A DNA stretch of 64,000 nucleotides from Phialocephala subalpina (GCA_900073065.1 FJOG01000020.1:959770-1023769), one strand, 5' to 3'; counted from the first letter of the stretch, positions 10,780 through 24,235 are shown. The notes: generated by a model from the letters alone, not told the origin. A program made the numbers and translations.

Positions 10780-13700
10780 CTACCTCCACGAATTCAGCCC
10801 TGCCCACGGATCGCTAGAATTGGCACCCTGCTGCGGTGTCCCCCTCTGTTGTTGATTGCCATATGTATAGTCCTGATGTCCACCGAGAGGAGGCGCACCA
10901 GGTTGCTGGAAAGTCTGCTGAGGGCCTAGAGGAGGTGGACCGCGGGGAGGAGGCGGAGGAACATATCCAGGCGGAATATAGCCTTGTTGCACTGGAGGCT
11001 GAGCAACTGGCCGGCCATAGTTTTGTATGTTTTGTGGAAAGGATGTTTGATTTGGAGGAGGCGAGACAGGAGGGTACATGCCCGGGTTATACCCTTCCTG
11101 TATTTGCGGTGTTGATCTTTGAGACGCCGCCTGCTGTGACAAGACGTACTGGTCCGTCCTTGACTGTGACTGCTGAGGTAAGAAAGATCCGTTCTGAGAT
11201 GAGTAGGTTGGATGAGCGGAGTGAGGTTGCTGTTGTTGTTGAGGCGGTGGCGAGGAAGGTACTTGGTATTGACCTGCAAAGTTTGTTTGTGGATATCTTG
11301 CGGTTGGTGATGGTGATGTGTATGATCCGGATTGCGCGCGTGAGGGTCTATCGGTGGATGGAGACGTCGATGGATTCATGGACATTCGTTCCATGAGTCC
11401 CCGAAGACGTTCTCGTTCTCGGTCGGCCTGGCCACTAGCACTACTCGCCCGGTCTTGCTCGATTTGAGTGAGAAGCGATGCTCCTTCGGATCGTCGATTA
11501 TTGACGAAAGTCTCGACATTCTTGTCAAGGCTGTCTACGGTGTCTTTCATTTCTCTGTACCAATCCTTGGCAGCTTGGAGACCAGCTTCGAGATCCAAGA
11601 ATTCCTGGTACACTCTCTTGTATTTGGACATGACGGATGACCTGGACCGCGTGATACTCTCGTACTTACTTTGCTCAGATCTTACTCTCTTGTCTTGAAG
11701 CAATGCATTGAAAGTAGACGTAAGCTCCTTCATGAGAGACGATTGCTTGTGGTTTGCTGACAGAAGTCGTTGTTGGTGTGGTCGAAACTTTTCTAACTCT
11801 GCTTGGAAGAGTTGATTCTCATAGTTGGATATTGATTTCTTGTTCAGAATCAAGACTTGCGATATGTCATCGTTGTGGACCTGGATCTGTCAGTGGTTGG
11901 CTAATGGTGCATAATTTTCGAGAATTTTTACCTTCTCCTTCAGATCCTTCAACACTTGAGCCCGTTCACGTTTGATCAGGTTCAGCTTCTTGAGGATCTC
12001 TTCTACTTTGGTAACCTGGTCCATGACGCTGGGACCGCTGTCTCCGAAATCGTCATCGATAAGATTGCCGCCTCCAACAGGACTGCCAACATTGTTCCTC
12101 TTGCCACCAACCTGAATCAAAGCTTTTTGAAACAAGACATCCGACTCCCCAGTCTCACCAGCGGACCGCATTTCCTCGAAATCGTTCTCATGTTGCCGCA
12201 TCTTCGAGTTCAAGGTGTTGTCACTTCTTGCAGCCTCTTCCAGAGCGTCTCGATAGTTCCTTATATCACTTCTCAGTGTCGTCGTTAATCTCGAGCTGGG
12301 TTGCTGTGTCCAATCGCCTTCGTACTTTGACCGCATCTTTTCACAAACGCTCTCTTCCATATCGAGCTGCCGTGTGCTTTTCTCCAGAACCCCAACAATT
12401 GACTCCTTGCTCGTTCTTAAGAAATCAAATGTTGACTGTGGAATATCGTGATTTGCAACTTCGTCACACCATCCGCGAAACTCATCGTCAGCAGTCAATT
12501 CCTGGTCGAAGCCACCCTTCAGCACTTGTAAAGCACCAGGTAATCTTAGATAATCCAAGCTTGCAGCCATCTCGCTATTCGCAGTCTCAACCCGCTCCGT
12601 CTCAGCTCGAACTAATTTGGCCTTCTCCTCATCGTACAGACTTGCAGATTCGGTGACGGACATTGGCACGATTTTCTGGAAGATATCGGGTCCAGTGATG
12701 CGCTGTATATCTTGTCCAGCATACAGCTCACTAACAGGTATTGCCTTAGCTGCTGGAAGTTTGGGAATTACTGAAAGAGACGCCTCAGCCGGTACTGTCT
12801 GATGGTAAATGTAGTCATTGTCCTTGATCAACTCGGTCAATTTCTCCTGGACAATTGCCAGGTGCCGTTTGGTGAGCTCAACCAAGGACGAGCCAGTTTC
12901 CGAGTTGAGATTGGAATTAGCAGGTACGTTGCCTGGAAAGCTGCTTGCTATCTTGCTAGCTTCCCTTGCTGCTGCTTCAGCAACTTGAAGGCGGGAGACA
13001 GCGATGCCATGCGAGTTGGCGTCATCGTCAGCCAAGGCCTGATAATACTGGGCTAGTGAAGACATGTAGCTAGATTTGATCTGTACCATTTGTCAGTATA
13101 AAGTGATACAAACCTAACTGGCATCGACTATCATCAAAATGGACGTGCGTAGTCTTTCAGTCTCTCTGAAGGGTCGCCTTTGAAATCTGGAGATTCCTAA
13201 AAAGTTGGATTGGCTTACCTGTACAACCAGAAGCCAAACCTTCTCAAACACAGCCTTATTTACGTTCTCCTGGGTGCCCTCGACTGCCTGAGCATACAAA
13301 TACCCTGCTTGGCTAGCCAGCTTAGCCAGAAGACCGACTTTCTTTCCATCTGCAATTTGCTTCTCCAAAAATACTTCTTGTCCCTGAGCGAGCATAATCT
13401 GGATGAGGGTCTTGACGGTATCCCGGCTTAAATCGGTTGACGGGGCATGAAGGAAGTTCTCGTTGATGTAGGTGAACATGCCCGCAGAGGCTTGGAAAGA
13501 GTGGTATGCTGTCTTGAGACCAGAGTCTTCCGATCGAGTCTGGTGTGCTGCGTGACATGATAGAACAGCAGATATGTTGAAGATTATCGAAGCTTTTTCG
13601 TATGCCAGAGAATATTGAGAAGTGGGCTTGTGTGTAAACGCATCGAACCTAGAATACCTCGATTAGCCAAGACCTAGAACCACAGGAGAGCATCCCTCCT

Positions 13701-13977
13701 ACCAAGTAAACGAGATTTTGATATGGTTCTCATCAACCGGAAACCGCAAGTCCAATAGCTCGAGCTGTCCATAGTATCTGTACAGCAGATCTCGTCCTGC
13801 AGCACTGTCCTTCCCCGCGCCCCGCATATCTTGTCGTAGCCTATTCAGAGTCGCGCACTCTTCCGCATACCGCTCCGGGTCATCGCCATAAGTCTGTCTG
13901 ATGTATTGCTTCAGAGGCTGTATCCAGTCTATCTCGTTCGTCGCCTTCAGAGGCGCCGATATCATCGGTGCCTGCAT
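10780..13977 (-). CDS. bro1: ESCRT-associated vacuolar sorting protein Bro1
   Basis: Bro1/Alix-type proteins bind ESCRT-III and recruit deubiquitinase at endosomes during multivesicular body sorting (family knowledge). Four exons, 13703-13977, 13219-13648, 11932-13080 and 10780-11880, splice in frame to 984 residues. The introns are 54, 138 and 51 nt. The first exon starts with MQAPMISAPLKATNEIDW, the typical beginning of the BRO1 domain, which runs to about residue 390 and includes YTYINENFLHAP-like helices and a YYQALADDD segment. A coiled V domain follows (about 390-700). The C-terminal 280 residues are rich in Pro, Gln and Ser and end in DPWAGLNSWR, as expected for ligand-binding tails of this family. 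The ATG at 13977 is the only suitable start. The 138-nt intron is the longest and holds no obvious hidden exon. Confidence 0.96.
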
Positions 13978-15239
13978 CGTGCCCTCCTTCGCACAGAACC
14001 TCCGCGATTCTTGCGATGATCTATCCCCAAGCTGAGCGCAGTGGCAGATGTGCTTTTCTTGAGTTTTACTTCTGTAGCTGCTTGTCTAGGAAGTGGTGGT
14101 GCTAGCTGCCAGAGGATTGCCTAACGTGTTTTTGCGTATGCGGAGGAGGGGTCCTTGTGAGACAATATCGATCTAGCTTGTTGTACCAATATCCGTGAGC
14201 CCAACTTTATTCATGCGATTCATGGTCGTTGAATTACCAGTCGAGTAGGGACCGAGATTCGGATATTATTAGACAGTAAGGTGATCAGTGATGTGGTAAG
14301 ATATGCGTGTCGTGTCGTGGTTTCTCGAGATTCTTAGAAGGTTGAGCTTATTTGGGACACCCAATGATTGTGGACCTTGCCTGTGATGCGGCTTCCTGCA
14401 GCAGTTTGGCCCCTTAAAAGGTCTGGAATCGAATGCCGAATGATTTTGCAGATAGATAAGCGCTGATAAAACTTTGAGAGGTTACCTCGTATTTCAAGAA
14501 ACTTTGAGAAAGTCGAAAGGGAGGGCAATGTTTTAAGCGCCCAGAAGAGTCAACTCTATGATCAGGCGCAATCGCCTTAAACCTGAGGATCAAGTTTCGG
14601 GACCTCTACGAGTGTGATTTGTGATGCGAATGCGTCTGAGTGATACCATGCTACATGTAGCAGCACCACCAAATGCGTGTGCTGGTGTCTGCAGAACACG
14701 GTGATCCTACCCAATCGTGAAGCCTTTTGGACGTTATGATGCTTCATTGGCTAAAGCGAGGTGTGCGGGAAACGACAAGGGGGCATGGGCGGGCCGTCCA
14801 GATGCTCGTCGATCAGCCCATGCAAATCTATTGAATTTGTTTGGGTTTCGAATCCAGGGGAAACTTATCAGCAATATGCCGAATTGCGACAATCTCAAGT
14901 GCCGTTGAAGCTGAAACATATCATCATAGCTTCCATATTACAAGGCAAGAGAGAAAAGTACTAAATTACTACCAATAATGTTCGCTAGCTCTACACTAAT
15001 AAAGGGTACTTGAGTACGCCAGAAGAAGAAATTTGGTAAGCTAGACCACATGTTTCACATAAATTCTTTCTGAGTAGAGTTTCCCCCTACATAGGCTGAC
15101 CTAAATGTACAAACTGATTATGGGCACATAGCAATATCCAGTTATCCTTAATATACAGACAGACGCCTTTGCTCCAGTCCAATCTCCCAACCTCGCTGAT
15201 GCAATACAAGTCGAATAGAGCCTCTATGATACACTCGGA
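13978..15239. other. Intergenic, 1.26 kb: Bro1 promoter and Mdj1 3' flank
   Basis: I see no gene, tRNA or repeat. Short frames near 14334-14528 and 14717-14964 have no domain and overlap each other on opposite strands. Confidence 0.5.
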
Positions 15240-16974
15240 TTACGCACCAGTCCCCGATGCCTTCTTATCCTTTTTGTCGTCCTTGGGAGTGGAGTCGCCT
15301 TTTGGAGATGATGAAGAGCTCTCGCTTGAACCTTCTTTATGAGCGGAGTTTCCTGTGAGATTGTGCCACACGGACTTTAAGAAGCCTTCGTTCTTATGAG
15401 AATCTTCAGATGCCGATTCAGAAGTGCTACATGGGTCAGGACTTAAATCTTCACATGTCAGCTAGATAACTTACTTCCTTCCAACATTCATAATTCGTTT
15501 CGCAGATTTGTCGCCTAATTCATCGGCAAGCATTTCCAGGATAGTGCGTTGGTTAGCACTGAGATATTTCGGCATGTTGACTTTGAATTCGACTTTGAGA
15601 TCCCCCTTTCCGTTTCGCTTGCGGTCTAGCTTCTTCATTCCCATTCCTCCTAAAGTGATCTTATCTCCGGTGCCGGTACCTGTTGCAATCTTGACCTCGA
15701 CATCTCCATCCAAAGTTGGTATCTTGACTTGGCCTCCCAGTAACGCTGTCGTAAGTGGTATCGTAGCAGTGTATAGAATATCAGATCCCGAGCGACTGAA
15801 CTTGGGGTCCGTAGCCACTCTGATAAGCACACGAAGGTCTCCTCGAACAGTTTTAGCACCCGGATTGGCAGCTTGACCTGTCGGTGGTGCATCTCCTTCC
15901 TCCCTCAGCAATAATGCCATCCCGTCGTCGATACCACCTGGTATGTCAACGTTGACTGACTTCCTCTCCCTAATCACTCCGTTTCCTGAACACGTCCTAC
16001 ACTCTCCTCCCTTCGGAATTGTGACACCTTGACCACCGCATGTACCGCAAGTTGATGCCATTTGGAATCCACCTGACATGAAGTGCACCCGCGTCCCAGT
16101 TCCCCCACAGGATTTGCACTCTGACCTCTTAGTGCCAGGTTTCAGACCGCTTCCAGAACACGTCTTACATGTCGTCAAAGGCGTAATGTTGATAGTCTTC
16201 GTGGTTCCCTTTGCAGCCTCCTGGAAAGATATAGTCGTCTGGACCTCGATTGTGTCTCCGACAAGAATCTCCTCTTGCTGGAAAGGGCTTCGCCCCCCTG
16301 GACGACCCCTCCGCGCCCCTCCTCCAGTGAAACCCCTAAATAGATCTTCGAAATTAAAATCCGCACCACCAAAACCTCCACCAAAACCACCAGCACCTCC
16401 ACCAAATGGCCCCGCACCACCAAAGGGGTCAGCACCACCTCCTGGTGATGGTCCAGCTCCCTGATCGAATGCCGCCGAGCCGAACTGATCGTAGGCTGCC
16501 TTCTTTTGCGGATCCGTCAGAAGCTCGTATGCCGATTGTGCTTCTGCGAATTTGTCCTTTGCTGTCGGGTCCTTGTTGGTGTCTGGATGGAACTTCTTAG
16601 CCAAGCCATAATAAGCCTTCTTGATTTCTGCAGCTGTAGCTGTTTTGCTGACGCCGAGCGTTGTATATGGATTCTTTGTGGCCTGGAGATTCGAGCTCGC
16701 ATGGAAGTCCTGTAGGATAAGCCGTTAGATCAGAGACAAACAAGTGAGGAAGGATTTTACGCACTCTTCTCCGAGGTAGACCGGACCGCGCAGACGTCGA
16801 TGTTATTGACCTAAGCCTGCGCGAGCGGCCTAGCGATGAGGTACATAATTCTCTCTTTGACTGGTTTCTCGGGCCTCTATCCGTAATGCAACATTGTATT
16901 GAGCCCTGTGTTGGGCATAAAACTCGAGTTGCCTTGGCGGCCTTGCTGAAAAGGCCTATTGTCCCTACTTTCAT
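15240..16974 (-). CDS. mdj1: Mitochondrial DnaJ-type chaperone (Mdj1-like)
   Basis: This is a type I J-protein that would stimulate mitochondrial Hsp70 in matrix protein folding (family knowledge). Three exons (16765-16974, 15475-16709, 15240-15426) splice to 543 residues. Exon 1 is an Arg/Ser-rich presequence starting [18 protein letters not shown]. Its donor is GTGCGT after RRR; it is the only donor that keeps the J-domain frame. The J domain begins at [19 protein letters not shown] and contains HPDTNKD (the HPD motif). A Gly/Phe-rich linker follows (about 133-175), then four CxxCxGxG zinc motifs ([32 protein letters not shown]) and the C-terminal substrate-binding domain. The last exon adds a Ser/Lys-rich tail with WHNLTGNS. 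Targeting to mitochondria is inferred from exon 1. Confidence 0.94.
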
Positions 16975-17598
16975 CGTGATATGAGATTGGATCGCATCGA
17001 TGCAACCTTGAACAAGCTCACTCTGAGAGTTGATGAGAGGAGATAGTCTTCAAGCCGGTGTCGAGGACAAACAATGGTGGGAAAGTAGAAAAGTGTATCA
17101 GATGTTGACTTCGCAACTTTTTTTTAATCAGCTGAAAGGAGATTGGTCAGAGCTTCGGGTAGTTCCGTGCCTGGAAGATGTTGGACATTTCTCGAGACTT
17201 CGGCATCACGAATATGGTTCTTTTAGATGTGCAAATTTTGGAATTTACCAGGCGATAATATTGTTCAAAATATCGCTGTGGTTCGACAATATGTCGACCG
17301 AAAAGCCACGGTATATGAAAAGCCATGCCATTCCTTTCCGGCCTCACAACACTAAACGCCTGAGAAGTTTTCTAGGAAATGGAAAGTCCGTAATATTCAG
17401 AACCCCATTTATCGTATGTCCGATAGTTAATAGTTTACCAGACTCATAATTATATCTCGATGCCAATTGGGGATTAACAATAACACCAGTCCAAATGTAT
17501 GTTCCGGGTATCCTTTTAGTATTGGCCAAGCAATAACACCTCATCCCACGAACGCCATTCCCATAGAAATATGTAAGCGATCGAAGTAGTTTGAATTA
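16975..17598. other. Intergenic: Mdj1 promoter and SAP30 3' flank
   Basis: No gene is seen. A plus-strand open frame at 17030-17449 has no recognisable domain and is not supported. Confidence 0.5.
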
Positions 17599-18258
17599 TC
17601 AGCGACGTCTTTGTGCATCTTGTGCAGAGAATCGCAATCGGAAATTCTTGTCTGCAGTTCTGTTAGCCCCCGAACAATAGCAATACCAACTCGAAAGAGA
17701 CGACGAACCTTGCCAACGAACTTTATACAAGAAATCCACCACGACATCGTTCTCTGCAATACCCATGCTATTGAAGTGCTTCCGCACAGTATTCGCTAGT
17801 TGTTCCTTGCTCTGCCGTCGGTCCTCCTTCCTTCGAGCCATAGTAGGCGACCCTTTGGCGATAGGAGATCGTGAAAGGACAAGCTGATTATATGGTTTGT
17901 TGAAAGCTGCCGGAGTGTTCAATCGATAGTCGTATCGGTATGCGTGCAATACTGAGGCATCGAAGGAGTTCCATTGAAGCTACAAGAAGCTTCATCAGAA
18001 TGTGGTTTACCGAGAGCTACCGCAACCAATACTTACACCAGGAGTGTTTTCTGCGAGAGCTGTGCTCGAAGGTCCTCCAGCTGTACTTGGTCCCGCCGTG
18101 ACAACATCTCTCAGAGAGCTTGCTCCATTCGCGGTCCCCGCAACACGTCGTCCTTTGCCATTGGGGTTGGTCGTTGTGTTCGTCCCCACTTTCTCTTTGG
18201 TGCTCGAAGCCTCAGATCTCGAGTCGTCGGGAGGAGGTCTTGATCTCGGAGGAGCCAT
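17599..18258 (-). CDS. sap30: SAP30-type Sin3-binding subunit of the Rpd3L histone deacetylase complex
   Basis: SAP30 proteins bridge Sin3 and the histone deacetylase Rpd3 in transcriptional repression (family knowledge). Three exons (18037-18258, 17709-17979, 17651-17599) splice in frame to 181 residues. Exon 1 is a low-complexity Ser/Pro/Gly N-terminus (MAPPRSRPPPDDSRSEASS). Exons 2 and 3 hold the SAP30 Sin3-binding domain (about residues 75-170): LQWNSFDASVLHAYRYDYRL, KPYNQLVLSRSPIAKGSPTM, the basic helix ARRKEDRRQSKEQLA and the closing DFLYKVRWQ|DKNFRLRF. Introns of 57 nt each carry GTAAGT and GTTCGT donors. The domain is compact and complete, so the call is secure. It is transcribed away from the large transcription factor gene to its right. 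Confidence 0.9.
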
Positions 18259-20878
18259 TTGAGAGGATACCTATCGGGAGATCAGTGGAATTGGTCGAGT
18301 TGACTTTGACGTGGATCTAGTTGGAATTGCTGAGAATTGGAGCGTCAACGTCCGTCTGCTCTCCAGATGCTGCCGGTTGATTCAGCAGTCGCGCGTCAGA
18401 CTGACATTCACCGAGGCGCGCTTGCCCCAGAAAGTTCGCAGTACGCTAGGCAGAAAAGCCGCCCATGATTGGCGGGTCCGTTAGAGCGGAACGATTCCTC
18501 TTGAGCTTCCATTTTCAAACTTTCTTCCTTGCATTCTTTCTTCAACATCCACTCCTCGATCGATGCCCATCCAGCTTCCCTTTCTGTCGCGTTCCACGCT
18601 GCTCACCGTTGGCACCGTTGGCAGAGGTCTGCGTTATTTTGCTGCCTCCTGAAAAAATTCTCATCGGTCTGTTTATGATGGGCCACTGACCTTGGAGAAA
18701 TGAGATTCTCCCGCCATGTCTCAGACTTCCCGATCCTGAATGGCCTGCATATTTCCAAGACGCTAAACCGAGCCTCTGCATATTCGCCGTCAAGCTTTTT
18801 CTTCATCTGACCACACACAGCAAGTTATGATTTGACAGAGCGTGCCAGCACTGCGTCAAGGCTCTTGAAGAATCTACCCCAGTCTCAGCCTTCTCACTCC
18901 ATGCTTCTCAACCCCGGATTAGCGCGACCTGACAGGAGAACCGACGCAGCCGCGATTTTTCGGAGGGCCAAAGCTGGTGAAATGCTGACCGATCTGAAAG
19001 CGAAAAAAGGCAGAAGGAGAAGAACCAAGAGACGCTTTTCTCTAAAAAAAACAAAATATATGCAGGAGGAGCCTCTTGTCACGCATGTGTCCTATCTCCG
19101 CTCTGGGCCGTTCCGATGACGGTTATTCTTCACCTTTTTCCTTGCAACTTTTTCTTCCCCAGGCTTCGGCGCCATGCCCTGAAAGACTGCACTTTCCTTT
19201 TGCTGAAGAAGATCCTCTCCGTTGTTTTGTTGCATCGTCTCGTTTCTTTGCGCTGCACAGCCTAGGGCCCAAACGCACCTGGCCCAGTTCCCCCTCAATG
19301 CGTGAGCCTGGATCAAAGAGAGACCCCCCAAACCATCACTTTTTTTTTCCCCGAGAAGCAAGACCAACATGAGGCGAGGGCACAGAAGGAATCATGAAGA
19401 AATGTGTGTGTTCACGTCACAGAGCCCCTACCACTTGGAGAACAAAGGTGTCAGCACGGAGCTGGATGGACAATGGCAATAATACTGACTCAAATTTTTT
19501 GGAAAAGGCACGCGAGAGGCTGACAAGCGGAGACCTTCTCCACAGACTCGGTCGACACTTGCATGCTGCTCCACTAGCACTGGCGTGGTTGTGTAACCTG
19601 TCAGGAAAGTACATCTCCAGATTGCAAAGATTGCACCACCAAAAAGGGTGGTGATTATTCGCGCAGATGGCAATGTTCAAATTCATCAGGTACTTGTGCT
19701 GCATCCAGATGTGCCTGACTGTTCCGTAACGAGCCTCGACTCCAGCGCCGCCGATGTAGGGCAAGGTTGGGGGTTGCACCTCCACATGCGGAATGGTCCA
19801 GGATTGGACAGGATTAGGTCGTGTTCGACGAGATCGAGTGCAGCCTCTATGCCCACAACGTGAAGACGTGCATTGCAGTATAAGACAACACGCGGCAGGG
19901 ACCAGCCTGCTGACGCTCTGAGGTTTTTTACCCAGGCGAACTGCGAGCTGTGGCTGTTCACCCCCTCTTTTCTGTGCTTTCTAGAAGGCCAAGGACTCGC
20001 GTGTGCTGCCCATCAGCGGTCCCCTCTCGAGTCCGTCTGGTGTCGGAGCCAACCGCAGTGACAAGTAATCGAACAAAAACATGGCGCGAGAGCCGTCCAG
20101 AGCCAGCAGTAGCCAGCTTTGTTTGCACTAGCAAAATAATACCTACCCACCTATTGCTCACTTGTCTGCACTTCCTCGCCGCCACCACTGCTTCCATCCC
20201 ACAGACCTGACCCAGCCATCTGGCACATCTCCTCCTCATCTCTGCTCCTACTACGTACTAGTCCTAACAGGGTCACGCTGGTCAACCGAACCCTGAAGGT
20301 GCCCGTCAAGCAGTCAATCCAGCAAGCACGGCGCAGCTAAATAGTCGGATACCCCCACAAGCTTTGTCCACACCCGCATCCATCCCACGACACGACCCTC
20401 GACCCTCGACCCTCGAGCACGAACACCTCTCTTCTCCGCAATCACCACCACAATATAACGTCGCCCTGCGGTCGTGTCACTCGCATCTGCGACAACCTCT
20501 ATCGCCCGCATAATTGTCACGAACTACCGGCAGCGCTCTGCTCCGCCATCACATTTCTCCGGCATGTCCTAGGTATACCGGGTCAATTGACCGGTCGATT
20601 AGAAAGCGTAAAGACCTTGACGACAGTTTCGACGACCCTGATGTTTGTATGAACCACCTTAACTCTATTATTCTAGTGCGCCGAACCGTAAGTTTCTCCT
20701 CCATATCAGGGCGCTCGCATAAACACCTGCATATGTCAATAATAAGTCCATGCTCTGTCTGACCTGGTCTGCTGTAGTAAATGTAATCCCCTCATTCGCG
20801 AATGCGTCCAGCATCGAGTTGGTCTTATTTCAACATAAATTTGCCTCAACAACTCAATCACTGCTAGACTTAGGGATT
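18259..20878. other. Long 2.6 kb divergent intergenic region or 5' leader
   Basis: SAP30 (minus) and the C2H2/fungal_trans factor (plus) start at opposite ends. No coding domain is seen on either strand. The right third is rich in C and T, as fungal promoters and leaders often are. A GTAAGT at 20698 and a CTGTAG ending at 20776 could bound a 79-nt intron in the 5' untranslated region of the transcription factor. This is a guess from sequence alone. Confidence 0.45.
20394..20416. repeat. Short 7-bp tandem repeat (GACCCTC)
   Basis: Three perfect head-to-tail copies of GACCCTC, with a partial fourth, lie about 480 bp upstream of the transcription factor ATG. It may be a simple-sequence promoter element; no function is assigned. 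Confidence 0.6.
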
Positions 20879-23800
20879 ATGACTTCTGTCCTGGCAGCAC
20901 AACCGCTTACCTTTCCTCCCAACAACATCATGACCCAAATGGATGCATCTGGCAGGCCGCAAATCCTCGACCCCTCCTTGCAGCGGAGACCGAAGACCGA
21001 AGGCGACGACAAAATACGCGGACGAGGCAGAAGCCGCCCACAGAAAGATAGTAAAGATGGTAGTGGAGAGGGGTCACCCGATGGTGGGGCGGACGGACAC
21101 TCTTCTGGCACTGATGGGCCCTCTCGAAAGCGCAGGCGGAGTCGGAAAGGCTTGGATAAGAAATTCGAATGCCCTCAAGAAGGCTGTGGGAAGAGTTACT
21201 CAAGAGCTGAGCACCTGTGAGTCTCACGATATTTTCTCTTTGCCTGATGCAGCCACTAACATCATACGAAGCTACCGGCACCAGCTGAACCATACACCAA
21301 AGCAAATTTATAATTGTGACTTTCCTGACTGCGTTCGTACTTTCGTCCGACAAGACCTATGCAACAGGCACAGAGATCGCCATACTGCGAAAGGATCACA
21401 GCTACATCGGAAAGATTCCATGCTAGGTCATGCCCATGCGTCTCCCGTCATTACGGAGTCCGGCAAGCCTTTGTCTGCTCATGGCTCCTCCTCTCCCGAG
21501 GTCATGAGGCCAAATCTTGCAGGAATCAAATCGCGAGCCAGCCAGCTACAGTACCAATCGCCTACTGAAATGAATCCTAATTCGTATTCACCAGCCACGA
21601 ACCCATCATCTGGAACATACTCGGGGACTGCATCATCTAATGGTGCGGACAACTACTCACAGTCAAATAACTTCAAACGATCCAATAGTGATAGCATTCC
21701 CCAGAGACTTGAAAGTGCAAGCACAACTCCCATCAGTAGGCCTCAGCGACATGCGAGCTTTGGTATTTCTGATGCAAAGCCAGCCGAGTTCTCGCGGCCT
21801 CCTTTGCAGACAAATGTTGGCCCGTATGGACTTTTGTCAGGTGCTTCGAATAGTCAGAGTTACCATGGCACGCATAGCAGTCCTCAGTCGTTTGTTCCTC
21901 AGCAGAACTTCACGCCGTTCTCGCTGCCACCGCCTGGCTTCAACACGGCGGTGACAAGTGCAACAACTAGAGAGCCAGAGCCAACGTACCCCACCTCGAT
22001 GTCTACAGAGTACCAAAGCGACTCCATGCCACAAAATTCTGGTCCAGATATGATGCTCCTAGATCAGATGACAGCACCAAACACAATGCCTGTCTTTGGT
22101 GGCGAGGGTTACAGCAGATCCCCGTTTGCCATTCCTGAGGACTTTGTTGCATACTTGTTCAGTGAACAGCAGCTTAACAGCAACTCTTCACCAATGGGTC
22201 AAATGGGTCCACAAGGCTATGCAAAGTGGGTTTCAACCATTGATACACCGTATAATACTGACGGTGTCACCAGCTACCCTGAGAACCAAAATCAGTATTA
22301 CACTCCCTTTTATGCCGGTGATATGGGTCTCGGTGGCTTCTTCCCAGCTAATCAACAACCTCATCATCCAATGGCAGTTACCAGTTTGCTTGACACAAGT
22401 CAACCAGAAATGCTCTTATCTGAGGAGAAGAGCCAGGCCATTGTTGATTTGATCAAGGATCGATTCAACGAGGGTGATCATGCACCATTTGCGAGGCAAA
22501 AGGAAACTCTTATGGAAGGCGATCGAAGCGTCGATAGCCATCTTTTGAGTCGCAAGATGATGCAGACATACATTGGCAGCTACTGGTACAACTTTAGTGA
22601 ACAAGTTCCTATTTGTAAGTGGTAATTATTAAGGTAGAAGCTAGAAATACTAATTATTCAACAGTACATAAACCGACATTCTCACCAGATAAGACGCCGA
22701 ACCTACTTCTGATATCCATGATGGCCATCGGTGCAGCTTGCCTCGACAAGGTTCATGGCCACGAAACCACTCAGAACTGTGCTGAGCTCTCAAATTTCTT
22801 GGCCTGGCACCTCAGATGGGAGATTTTCAGCGACTACCATTTCCGGCCTCCGGCGAAGTTGTGGGTTTTCCAAGCTTTACTTCTCTTGGAGATTTATGAA
22901 AAGATGTACTCGACTAGAGCGCTACATGAGCGAGCACATATTCATCATGCAACAACCATCACGCTCATGCGCCGTGGTAGCTCGCTCATTGGACGGTCAG
23001 CGCTGGACTCTCCTCCCAGTGTTAGGGAAGACAAGCAGGGTCTGAACGGGTCTCGACAATCCTCGACTTCTGGCGCAAATACTCCCGATGAATGGTGGAA
23101 TCATTGGATTACTAACGAAGCCACGCGCCGGGCAGCTTTTGCAGCGTTCGTGATAGACTCAACACATGCCACCATGTTCGGACATTCGACTGTGATGGTA
23201 GCTCACGAGATGCGATTGCCGCTTCCATGCGATGAGGCTCTTTGGTCGGCAAACAACAGTGCCGAAGTTGGCAGGATAGAGGCCAGCCTTCACGCCAACG
23301 GCGTGAAGCCAATCTCGTTTCTGGAAGGGCTGAAGAGAACCCTAAATGCTCAGGAAGTGCGAACAAACTCATTTGGACGAACCATCCTGATGGCTGGTCT
23401 GCTCAGCGTGAGCTGGCATATGAACCAACGAGATCTCCAAGTGAACTCTCTCGGTGTTTCTCAAGCTCTAGGTGGACGAGACAAATGGAGAGGTTCACTC
23501 ACACGCGCATTCGACCTCTGGAAGGCAGATTTCGATCGATCTCTATCCCGAAATTCCGAGACTATCCCTGGACCTTACGTATACTCAGGGAAGGAAGAAG
23601 GGAACATTGTCTTCCAAGGCAGGACCGTTCTGCACCACTTGGCTCATATGGCCATGCATGTTGATATAGTGGACTGCCAGATCTTCGCTAGAGCGAAGCG
23701 ACTGCTTGGTCGCACGATTGGCACGCAAGATTTGAATAGTGCTCAACGCCGCATGAAGGACAATTGGGCTCCGACCGCAAAAGCAAGAGACGCAACCTGG

Positions 23801-24235
23801 TACGCACTTCGATTCTTGTGCGACGTTCTCCTACCAAAAGAGCCCATCTCATCAACCATTCATCCCGGGTACGACGATCCTCCTTTCGCATACTCTGCTC
23901 GCGACGACTCTCTTTTGAATCGCCCATGGGTCCTCTATTTCGCAGCTTTGATTGTCTGGTGCTATGGCTTCGCTCTAGAAGGACCAACGACCGAACCCAT
24001 TCCATCCGCTTACGATTTCGAAGAGCAAGTACGACATATGCGCGCCTATCTCCGTCGACTAGGCGGTGTTCGCTCTCCCGAAGAGCTGAAATCTATGCGT
24101 GGTTTCAACGGCTGCACAGGCCTGCTGATGGTTCTCCGCACAACCTTTGAGAAGACGAGATGGGAGCTACTTCACGAAGCTGCGTTGTTGTTGAATAACT
24201 GTATTCATTTGATAGGGCAGGGACAGCAGTCTTGA
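20879..24235 (+). CDS. C2H2 zinc-finger transcription factor with fungal_trans domain
   Basis: Exons 20879-21216, 21272-22614 and 22665-24235 splice to 1083 residues. A basic stretch (PSRKRRRSRKGLDKK) precedes two C2H2 fingers: C98-C103-H116-H120 in CPQEGCGKSYSRAEHL|YRH, which is split by intron 1, and C128-C133-H146-H150. A Ser/Asn/Gln-rich, probably disordered region follows (about 155-470). The fungal-specific transcription factor domain covers about 560-900, with VPILHKPTFSPDKT, LLLEIYEKMYSTRALHERAH, WNHWITNEATRRAAFAAFV and MRLPLPCDEALW. The same C2H2 plus fungal_trans architecture occurs in Klf1-like regulators; targets are not known here. The introns are 55 and 50 nt with clear branch sites. 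The start at 20879 is the first in-frame ATG after an upstream TTG-initiated stretch; ATGs for MTQMDASG or MDASG downstream are also possible. Confidence 0.92.

Noticed and set aside
16078..16464. 128-codon plus-strand open frame, Pro-rich
   Set aside because: It is the antisense shadow of the Gly-rich and zinc-finger coding sequence of the mitochondrial DnaJ gene.
20928..21353. Minus-strand open frame over the first exons of the C2H2/fungal_trans factor
   Set aside because: It crosses a well-supported intron and zinc-finger codons on the other strand.
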